Shown: positions 1 to 6,425 of the stretch, piece by piece
How positions within the stretch are numbered: position 1 is the stretch's first letter
Layout of the letters: each line of letters opens with the position of its first letter
Assembly (NCBI GenBank): GCA_902761395.1
Contig: CACWKJ010000006.1
Span: forward strand, 1 to 16,442
Direction of reading: 5' to 3'
Source: an uncultured Elusimicrobium sp.
Lineage (GTDB): Bacteria; Elusimicrobiota; Endomicrobiia; Endomicrobiales; Endomicrobiaceae
DNA: 16,442 nucleotides
Made by a program: the position numbers and the translations under genes
The notes under the pieces: generated by a model
What the model was told of the DNA's origin: nothing
Seen by the model: only the letters and a program-made list of their open reading frames with translations
Databases searched by the model: none

Positions 1-120
1 TTTATTGGTGAAGCATATCAAAACACTGTAATAACTGTTTATGATAAAATAGGTAATATCTTTTGTTATATATGTATGTTTTTTACGATGTTTATAATAG
101 TTATAGTTTTTATAATATAA
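1..120 (+). CDS. lnt: C-terminal fragment, probable apolipoprotein N-acyltransferase
   Basis: Frame 1 is open from the first base to a TAA at 118-120 and gives the last 39 residues of a protein that begins outside the window. The fragment has a T-V-Y-D-K-I-G-N pattern at fragment residues 12-19. It is followed by a hydrophobic helix (about 20-39) that runs to the very end. This resembles the C-terminus of Lnt, where a TxYxRxGD-type motif precedes the last transmembrane helix. Lnt N-acylates lipoproteins at the periplasmic face of the inner membrane, so it points to a diderm envelope. The stop lies 10 bases before the prfB start, which suggests co-transcription. An lnt-prfB pairing is, as I recall it, seen in some other bacteria. 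The identification rests on a short, weakly diagnostic tail, and another membrane protein is possible. Confidence 0.6.
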   Translation, partial: FIGEAYQNTVITVYDKIGNIFCYICMFFTMFIIVIVFII

Positions 121-130
121 AGGATAAATT

Positions 131-1217
131 ATGCTTAATGAACTGAAAGAAAAAATTATGAATTTAAGGAGGTCTCTTTGATATAGACAACAAAATCAAA
201 GAGATATCCGTATTAGACAAAGAAATTTCCGCATCGGATTTTTGGAACGATCAGAATAATGCCAAAAAAGTGATGTCCAAGCTTGACGGTTTGAAAGAAA
301 CCGTAAATTCATGGAATAATTTAAAAGAAAGAATAGACGGATTAATTGAAATAGATGAACTTTTACAACAGGAACAGGATGAATCATTATCGAAAGAGTT
401 GGAACAAGACAAATTAATACTCGTAAAAGATGTTGAAAAAATAGAAACAAAAACAAAACTTTCCGGAAAACACGACAAAAACAATGCAATTGTTTCCATT
501 CATGCCGGAGCAGGCGGAACAGAGTCTTGTGATTGGGCACAAATGCTTGTAAGAATGTATTCAAGGTGGGCAGAAGATAAAGGTTTTAATTTTTCCACAA
601 TAGACATTTTGGACGGAGATGAAGCAGGTATAAAAAGTATAACTTTTATTATAAGCGGTGAATATGCTTATGGTTTGTTGCAGTCGGAAATAGGTGTTCA
701 CAGATTAGTAAGAATTTCACCTTTTGATGCAAATAAAAGAAGACATACATCTTTTGCAAGTGTTGATGTGATACCGGAAGTAGATGACGATATAGATATT
801 GTTATTGACGAAAAAGATTTAAGAATAGATACTTATCGTTCTACCGGAGCAGGCGGACAACACGTAAACACTACTGATTCTGCCGTTAGGATTACACATT
901 TACCCACGAATATTGTTGTTCAATCTCAAACAGAAAGATCTCAAATCAAAAATAAAGCAACAGCCATGAAATTGTTGAAAGCAAAACTTTATGAATTTGA
1001 ACAGGAAAAATTAAGAGAATCTTACGAAAAACATTATGATGAAAAAGGTCTTATTGCATGGGGAAGTCAAATAAGATCTTATGTCTTTATGCCGTATCAA
1101 CTTGTAAAAGATCACAGAACCGATTACGAAACCTCTCAGGTAGATAAAGTTATGGACGGAGATATAGATTCTTTTATTGCGGCATATCTTAATTGGAAAT
1201 TAGAAACAAAAAAATAA
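131..1217 (+). CDS. prfB: Peptide chain release factor 2, made by +1 programmed frameshift
   Basis: RF2 recognises UAA and UGA in the ribosomal A site and triggers release of the finished peptide. The gene is split between two frames. ATG at 131 opens 16 codons that end at an in-frame TGA (179-181). Skipping T179 continues with GAT at 180 in the frame that ends at 1217, for about 361 residues in total (E. coli RF2 has 365). Visible hallmarks are the RF2-specific SPF tripeptide (about residues 196-198, where RF1 has PxT), the catalytic GGQ (about 241-243, bases 852-860), and the basic stretch after SPF. An ATG at 270 would give an uninterrupted frame but would discard the N-terminal helical domain, whose sequence is clearly present upstream. 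An AGGA lies just upstream of ATG 131. The gene is autoregulated, because low RF2 favours frameshifting. It follows lnt and is followed after 22 bases by the aldehyde dehydrogenase gene. Confidence 0.96.
167..182 (+). promoter_or_regulatory. prfB programmed +1 frameshift site
   Basis: The site consists of an internal Shine-Dalgarno-like AGGAGG (167-172), one spacer codon TCT, the slippery codon CTT (176-178) and the TGA stop (179-181), followed by T. Spacing matches the classic E. coli site (AGGGGG, TAT, CTT, TGA). The peptidyl-tRNA-Leu slips from CUU to UUU when RF2 is scarce, so RF2 controls its own synthesis. The frame after the slip continues directly as an RF2 N-terminal domain, which confirms the site. 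Confidence 0.95.
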
Positions 1218-1239
1218 TTAAAACGGGGGAAACGGTTTT

Positions 1240-2814
1240 ATGGAACAATTTTCTTTGTTTGTTGACGGGAAAGATGTAGATACCGGGAAATATGAATATT
1301 TCCCTTACTCCGATCAAACGATCTTGGATTTTAAGAAAACTTACCAGGTTATTACTAAATTAAAAAAAGGTGAAGTTCCGGATGATGTCGATAAATATGT
1401 TTATGCAAAATATTGTGTGGGAGATAATGAATTAAATAAAAAAGCAATAGAAGCTGCTTACAAAGCAGGTAAAATATACAGGAAATTTAATGTTCTTAAA
1501 AGGAAAAAAATTCTTTATTCCATAAGTGATAAACTTGCAAAATATAAATCCGAAGTTTTAAAAATATTGGCAATAGAAGGCCATACCAGAAAACTTGCGG
1601 AATGGGAATATAACGGTTTACAAAAAGTTTTTTGTAAGGAATCGATAGATTTATATAAAGATGAATTGTGGACGGAATTAGGGTGTGAAAAAAACGAAAG
1701 AATATATTTGGCAAGAAAACCGGATGGTGTTGTTGTTATAATTCCTCCAAAAAATGCATCTGCGTGTAACTCATTAATAGGTGCTTATGCATTATTGTCA
1801 GGTAATACGATAATAGTAAAACCTCCTTTAAAAATTCCTGTAGCAACAATATTTGTTTGGAAAAAAATCGTTGGTGAAGCATTAAAGGAAAATGGTGCTC
1901 CCGACGGAATAATTAATATAGTGACCGGAAATTCAAAAGCTATGTTGGACGAATGGCTGAAAAATCCGAAAGTTAATGATATTTTCTTCTCCGGTGCAAG
2001 CAGTCAAGGTTTGGAAATAGGCAGACAAATATGCGAATATAACAAAAAACCTATTTTGGAATTATCCGGTAATGATAACCTTTTTGTTTGGGATGATTGC
2101 GACTTGGAAAAAGCAACGGATTCTGCAATAGATTGCTTTTTAGGTTCGACACAAATATGTATGATTCCTAAAACATTAATTGTTCATGAAAATATTTGTG
2201 ATAAGTTTGTAGATAAAATGCTTAAAAAAGTTAAAGATATGAAATATGGATTACCATCGAGCAATGAAACGTTTTTAACTCCGGTGGTAAAAATAAATGA
2301 ATGTATAAAAGCTTTTGAAGATGCAAAAGAAAATAACGGTAAAGTTTTATGTGGCGGAAACAGAGTTGATTATAACGGAAATATAGATAAAAACGGGGTT
2401 TATTTTCAACCTACTTTAGTTTTGTTTGAAAGCAATAATCCGAATTTGCTTAAAATAAAATGTGTTTGTGAAGAAAACTTTTTTCCCGTAATTCCGATTA
2501 TCAAAGTTTCATCAATAAGTACGGATAAAAAAGAAAAAGATAAAGAAATATTCACAAAAATGATGGAAATAGCAGACAGTAACGAGTACGGATTAAGAGC
2601 ATCCGTGTGGGTAAAATCTGCATATTATACAAGACAATTTATGCAATCGATAGACAGAAGCGGTTTACTGAGAATAAACTCAAAACATATAGGGGTATCC
2701 ACATATTTATCAAGTCATGGCGGTATAGGTAAAACCGGCGGGCCGTACGGAGAGATGAACTATATTTGGTTAAAAACAAGTCATATGCAGGGTATAAGTT
2801 TAACAAGGGAGTAG
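1240..2814 (+). CDS. Aldehyde dehydrogenase superfamily protein, substrate unknown
   Basis: This 524-residue protein has the NAD(P)-dependent aldehyde dehydrogenase fold. Visible motifs are an oxyanion-hole Asn in P-P-K-N (about 169-172, in place of the usual P-W-N), the cofactor-binding Lys in I-V-K-P-P (194), an F-S-G-x-x-x-x-G cofactor loop (250-258), the catalytic Glu in L-E-L-S-G (274), the nucleophile Cys in S-T-Q-I-C (307), and an E-E-N-F-F-P-V motif (411-417) that matches the usual EEIFGPV. The enzyme should oxidise an aldehyde to an acid, or make an acyl-enzyme intermediate, in the cytoplasm. The N-terminal part (about residues 10-70) is longer than usual and not recognised. I could not assign a subfamily, so no substrate is claimed. 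A GGGGGA ribosome-binding site lies in the 22-base gap after prfB, and the gene ends 8 bases before the kinase gene. No neighbouring enzyme suggests a pathway. Confidence 0.85.
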   Translation: MEQFSLFVDGKDVDTGKYEYFPYSDQTILDFKKTYQVITKLKKGEVPDDVDKYVYAKYCVGDNELNKKAIEAAYKAGKIYRKFNVLKRKKILYSISDKLAKYKSEVLKILAIEGHTRKLAEWEYNGLQKVFCKESIDLYKDELWTELGCEKNERIYLARKPDGVVVIIPPKNASACNSLIGAYALLSGNTIIVKPPLKIPVATIFVWKKIVGEALKENGAPDGIINIVTGNSKAMLDEWLKNPKVNDIFFSGASSQGLEIGRQICEYNKKPILELSGNDNLFVWDDCDLEKATDSAIDCFLGSTQICMIPKTLIVHENICDKFVDKMLKKVKDMKYGLPSSNETFLTPVVKINECIKAFEDAKENNGKVLCGGNRVDYNGNIDKNGVYFQPTLVLFESNNPNLLKIKCVCEENFFPVIPIIKVSSISTDKKEKDKEIFTKMMEIADSNEYGLRASVWVKSAYYTRQFMQSIDRSGLLRINSKHIGVSTYLSSHGGIGKTGGPYGEMNYIWLKTSHMQGISLTRE

Positions 2815-2822
2815 ATTGATAT

Positions 2823-5003
2823 ATGAATTATCATGCATTATTTCCTACAATAACATCCGTATTTTTTTTGATATTCGGACTTTTTATTTTCTTTAAATCG
2901 AAGAAAAACGAAGTTACGGTTTCATATTTGATTTTTTGTTCTTCTATTTTTTGGTGGCTTGTTAATTTTTCTTTAATGTATTGGTCTAAAAATGAACAGA
3001 TAGCTTTTTTGTTTGCCAATATAGCTTTTTTCGGTGTTCTTCAAATTCCTGTATCAATGTTGCATTTTGTATCCTCTTTTCTCGGATATAATTACAGAAG
3101 ATTTATATATTTCTTATATTTACTTAATGTTCCGCTTGCTCTTTTACAATACAAATATTTTATATTTTATGAAAAGATAAAAATTTGTTTTTGGGGATAT
3201 TATCCTAAAGCCGGTGTTGCATATTCAATTGTTTTTATTGAATTTTGTTTGTTGTTTGTATTTGGGTTATATTTGTTATTCAAAAATCTTCGAAATAAAA
3301 ATTTTTCCGTTATAAGACACCAACAGATAAAATACCTTTTCTTTTCTTTTTCTATTCTTGTATTGGGAGTTGGAGATTATTTAACAAAATTCGGAAATAT
3401 TCAAATATATCCTTTCGGATACATACTTATTTTGATATTTGTAATTACAATTTGTATCACTATTGTGAACTTTAACTTATTGGATATAAGACTTGTAATT
3501 ACAAACGGAACGATATTAGTCTTTTTATACATTTTTGTTTTAGGTATTCCTATATATCTCGGATTATATACTAAACAATGGTTTATATCTTTTATCTTGC
3601 TCTTTGTTTTTTCAACATTAGCACCTCTTATTTTTAGATTTTTGCAGAGAAAAGCGGAACTTATTTTACTTGCCGAACAGGAAAGATATCAACAGTTGTT
3701 AATGCAAGCTTCGACCGGTATGATAGAAAAAGACTACGATATTTCAAAATTATCAAAGTTGATAGTTAGAATAATAAAAAGATCAGTTAAAATTGTTTTC
3801 GTAAGTTTGTATATTTTCGATGAAGCAAAAAATGTCTATGTAAATATCGATTATAGAGGCAGAGATAAAAAAGTATTGAAAGATTTTCCGAAAGATATTG
3901 AGTTTATAGAGTTTATGAAAAAGAAAAAAAAGCCTTTCTTCTTTTCTGCACTTCCGGAACAATATAAAAATGAACTTATGAAAATAAATTCGGGAATAAC
4001 TTTAATAATTCCGTCCATATTTAAAGACAGAGTCATAGGATTTTTGTTTTTGGGAGATAAAGAAAACAGAACATTGTACTCACCGCGAGATATTGAAGTT
4101 TTTGGAGTATTATCAAATCAGGCAGCACTTGCAATAGAAAATTGTATGTTCTTGGAAAGATCTCAAAGACAACAAAAAAGATTGTTTGAAGCCGAAAAAC
4201 TTGCTTCAATCGGTGGTATGGCAGATGGAATGGCTCACCAAATACGAAACAGATTAAACAGTTTCGGATTAGCAGCGGAATTGTTGAGTTATGATGTTCA
4301 AGATTTTTCTCAAGATCATAAATCTTTCATAGAACAACATCCGAATATAAACGAAATGATAAAGAGTATGAATGAGCTCATCCATTCAATTAATGAAAAT
4401 GTGAAAAAAACGGATACTGTTTTAAGAGGAATTTTAGATTTTGCAAAACCTAAAGGATCTGTGACCAATAAAGAAAATTTTTCTATGAAAGAAATTATTG
4501 ATTCCGCAATAATGTTGGTTCAGGTGAAGCATCACAGAGAAAAAGTTCCTATTGTTCTTGATATACCGAGTGAAGATAAAATATACGGAATTAAATATCA
4601 AATTCAAGAAGTGTGTTTTAATTGCATAGATAATGCTTTCGAAGCCGTTATTGAAAAAGAACAACATATACAAAATCCGTTGCTTAATGATATTGATAAA
4701 AAAGAACCGTTTATTCCGGAAATAAAAGTTTCATTAAGATATTTGATTGATAAAAATAAGTATCAAATTACAATAAAAGATAACGGTATAGGTATTAAAT
4801 CGGAAAATAAAGCTAAAATCTTTTCCGCATTTTTTACAACAAAACCTTCAAGCAAGTCCGGTTCGGGCATAGGTTCTTATGTCGCAAGAAGAATGATAGT
4901 TGAGGCTCATGACGGAGATATATCTTTTGAATCTAAATACGGTGAAGGAACGATATTTACCATTACTTTACCGCTGTCTTCAAAAAGAGAAAAAGATATT
5001 TAG
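2823..5003 (+). CDS. Membrane sensor histidine kinase with GAF domain, orphan
   Basis: This 726-residue protein combines a polytopic N-terminus with a cytoplasmic kinase. Residues 1-275 hold about eight or nine hydrophobic segments (near 9-25, 33-53, 60-80, 94-112, 130-153, 170-187, 197-217, 229-248, 254-272), similar to the 7TM-type sensor regions of histidine kinases. Residues about 290-440 look like a GAF domain. The H-box has the sequence A-H-Q-I-R-N-R-L-N with phosphoacceptor His472. The usual Glu after His is Gln, and the usual Pro is Arg. The ATPase domain shows an N-box (N600-C-I-D-N604), a G1 box (D653-N-G-I-G657), an F-box-like FFTTK (670-674), and a Gly-rich G2 region (680-684). 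About 25 extra residues lie between the N-box and G1 box. It should autophosphorylate in response to a membrane or small-molecule signal. No response regulator is adjacent, so the partner is unknown. GGGAG just upstream supports the start. Confidence 0.88.
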   Translation: MNYHALFPTITSVFFLIFGLFIFFKSKKNEVTVSYLIFCSSIFWWLVNFSLMYWSKNEQIAFLFANIAFFGVLQIPVSMLHFVSSFLGYNYRRFIYFLYLLNVPLALLQYKYFIFYEKIKICFWGYYPKAGVAYSIVFIEFCLLFVFGLYLLFKNLRNKNFSVIRHQQIKYLFFSFSILVLGVGDYLTKFGNIQIYPFGYILILIFVITICITIVNFNLLDIRLVITNGTILVFLYIFVLGIPIYLGLYTKQWFISFILLFVFSTLAPLIFRFLQRKAELILLAEQERYQQLLMQASTGMIEKDYDISKLSKLIVRIIKRSVKIVFVSLYIFDEAKNVYVNIDYRGRDKKVLKDFPKDIEFIEFMKKKKKPFFFSALPEQYKNELMKINSGITLIIPSIFKDRVIGFLFLGDKENRTLYSPRDIEVFGVLSNQAALAIENCMFLERSQRQQKRLFEAEKLASIGGMADGMAHQIRNRLNSFGLAAELLSYDVQDFSQDHKSFIEQHPNINEMIKSMNELIHSINENVKKTDTVLRGILDFAKPKGSVTNKENFSMKEIIDSAIMLVQVKHHREKVPIVLDIPSEDKIYGIKYQIQEVCFNCIDNAFEAVIEKEQHIQNPLLNDIDKKEPFIPEIKVSLRYLIDKNKYQITIKDNGIGIKSENKAKIFSAFFTTKPSSKSGSGIGSYVARRMIVEAHDGDISFESKYGEGTIFTITLPLSSKREKDI

Positions 5004-5013
5004 GTGTATTTTG

Positions 5014-5065
5014 TTGAATTTATGTAACAAAAAATATAAAATAAAGAGAATATATTTATAGGAGA
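5014..5065 (+). promoter_or_regulatory. Candidate promoter and ribosome-binding site of the purine run
   Basis: In the 71-base gap between the kinase stop and purC there is TTGAAT (5014-5019), a 17-base spacer and TAAAAT (5037-5042), which fits a housekeeping sigma factor promoter. A good Shine-Dalgarno AGGAGA (5060-5065) follows, 9 bases before the purC ATG. The same -10 hexamer and spacing recur before the tRNA gene. I see no purine riboswitch fold or recognisable PurR palindrome in this short leader. The region is so AT-rich that chance matches are likely. Confidence 0.45.
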
Positions 5066-5074
5066 AACAATAAA

Positions 5075-5956
5075 ATGATTACGGCACCGGAGCTTTCAGG
5101 TTGTAAATTACTGCATTCTGGGAAAGTTAGAGATGTATACCAGTATCAAGAAGACAAACTTCTTATTGTTGCAACGGACAGAATATCTGCATTTGATTAT
5201 ATACTGTCGCCTTTAGTTACCGATAAAGGAAAAATTTTACATAAAATATCAATGTTTTGGTTTGATTTTGTTCAAAATATAATTCCAAATCATATAATTA
5301 CCGGAAATTTTGATGAATTTCCCGAAGAACTTAAACAATATGAATTTCTCAGAGACAGAGCTATGATTGTGAAAAAAGCGAAAAGAATAGATATTGAGTG
5401 TATTGTTAGAGGATATCTTGCAGGCTCGGGTTGGAAAGAATATCAAAAAAGTCAAACTGTTTGCGGAATAGAGTTGCCGTCCGGATTGCAACAATCGCAA
5501 CAATTGCCTGTACCGATATTTACTCCGTCAACGAAAGCCGATGACGGTGAACACGATGAAAACATTTCTTTTGAACAAACGGCAAAATTAATCGGAGACG
5601 ATTTAGCAGCACAAATAAGTGAAATGTCCATAACACTTTATAAAAAAGTAAGTGATTATTGCTCTGCAAGAGGAATAATTTTGGCAGATACAAAATTGGA
5701 ATTCGGTATATACGACGGAAAACTAATTTTGATAGATGAAATTTTCACACCGGATTCTTCAAGATTTTGGGAAAAAGACAAATATGTTATAGGAAAATCT
5801 CAAGACAGTTTGGATAAACAGTTTGTAAGAGATTATCTCGAACAAATTAAATGGAATAAACAACCTCCTGTTCCGGTACTTCCGGAAGAAGTTGTAAATA
5901 AAACAAAAGCAAAATATATAGAAGCTTATGAAAAAATAACAGGTAGGAATTTTTAA
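5075..5956 (+). CDS. purC: SAICAR synthetase
   Basis: PurC joins CAIR and aspartate with ATP to make SAICAR in de novo purine synthesis. The 293-residue sequence shows the family landmarks in order: the nucleotide-binding S-G-K-V-R-D-V-Y segment (16-22), A-T-D-R-I-S-A-F-D (33-41), R-G-Y-L-A-G-S-G-W-K-E-Y (112-123), P-S-T-K-A-D-D-G-E-H-D (151-161), D-T-K-L-E-F-G (205-211) and D-E-I-F-T-P-D-S-S-R-F-W (221-232). It belongs to the longer form of about 290-300 residues rather than the E. coli/Bacillus form of about 240. It is the first gene of the packed purine run, and purS begins two bases after its stop. The product of PurE, encoded further down the same run, is its substrate. Confidence 0.97.
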   Translation: MITAPELSGCKLLHSGKVRDVYQYQEDKLLIVATDRISAFDYILSPLVTDKGKILHKISMFWFDFVQNIIPNHIITGNFDEFPEELKQYEFLRDRAMIVKKAKRIDIECIVRGYLAGSGWKEYQKSQTVCGIELPSGLQQSQQLPVPIFTPSTKADDGEHDENISFEQTAKLIGDDLAAQISEMSITLYKKVSDYCSARGIILADTKLEFGIYDGKLILIDEIFTPDSSRFWEKDKYVIGKSQDSLDKQFVRDYLEQIKWNKQPPVPVLPEEVVNKTKAKYIEAYEKITGRNF

Positions 5957-5957
5957 A

Positions 5958-6425
5958 ATGATATTTGAAATTGAAATTAAAACAAAAAAAGGTTTTGTTG
6001 ATCCTCAAGGTCTTCATACCGTTTCCGATATATCCGGAATCGGTATAAAAGATATTACCGATGTTTCTTATGTAGCTGTTTACAGAATTTCCGGCAATAT
6101 TACAAACAAACAAGCCGATACTATTGCAAAAGAATTGTTGAGCGACAAAATAACGGAAGATTATACCGTTAAGCAGTACAAATCTTTGGAAGATAAAAAG
6201 TTGGAAAAAAATTCCATAGAAGTTTGGTATAAACACGGTGTAACCGATACCGTTAGCGAAAGTGTTGTAAAAGCAATAAAAGATTTGGGAATAAAAGAAG
6301 AGTTGGTTGTAAAAACAGGTAAAAAATATTGTCTTAAAGGTAAAAACATAGACGATAAAAAATTGAAAAAAATTGCTACAGGTTTGTTAGCAAATACTTT
6401 AATTCAGGAATATTTAACAAAATGA
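5958..6425 (+). CDS. purS: FGAM synthetase subunit PurS, tandem-duplicated double-length form
   Basis: PurS is a small non-catalytic subunit that dimerises and bridges PurL and PurQ in FGAM synthetase. It is normally about 80-90 residues, but this protein has 155 and contains two PurS-like repeats, about 4-69 and 86-152. Aligned by eye with one single-residue shift they share about 20 identities over 66 positions. Examples are I5/I87, E6/E88, G12/G94, D15/D97, the G-I-K triplets at 29-31/111-113, N47-I48/N130-I131, A57/A140 and L60-L61/L143-L144. One chain could therefore mimic the PurS dimer, as the N-terminal domain of large PurL does. The start lies one base after the purC stop, with TAGGAA inside the purC end as ribosome-binding site. 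The stop overlaps the purL start as ATGA, which suggests translational coupling. Assignment rests on position, length of each repeat and fold-like pattern. Confidence 0.85.
   Translation: MIFEIEIKTKKGFVDPQGLHTVSDISGIGIKDITDVSYVAVYRISGNITNKQADTIAKELLSDKITEDYTVKQYKSLEDKKLEKNSIEVWYKHGVTDTVSESVVKAIKDLGIKEELVVKTGKKYCLKGKNIDDKKLKKIATGLLANTLIQEYLTK

Noticed and set aside
93..98. TATAAT as a possible prfB promoter -10
   Set aside because: It lies in the coding end of the lnt-like gene and has no -35 at a suitable distance. In such AT-rich sequence it is likely chance.
270..1217. Uninterrupted RF2 frame starting at ATG 270
   Set aside because: It would lack the RF2 N-terminal domain, which is clearly encoded upstream through the frameshift site. 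The true start is ATG 131.
1219..1239. AAAAC...GTTTT inverted repeat between prfB and the aldehyde dehydrogenase gene
   Set aside because: Only about five A/T-dominated pairs are possible, and the loop contains the likely ribosome-binding site, so it is not a credible terminator.
5011..5034. TTGTT...AACAA hairpin after the kinase gene
   Set aside because: The stem is five weak pairs with no T-run after it on the + strand. The same bases fit a promoter better.
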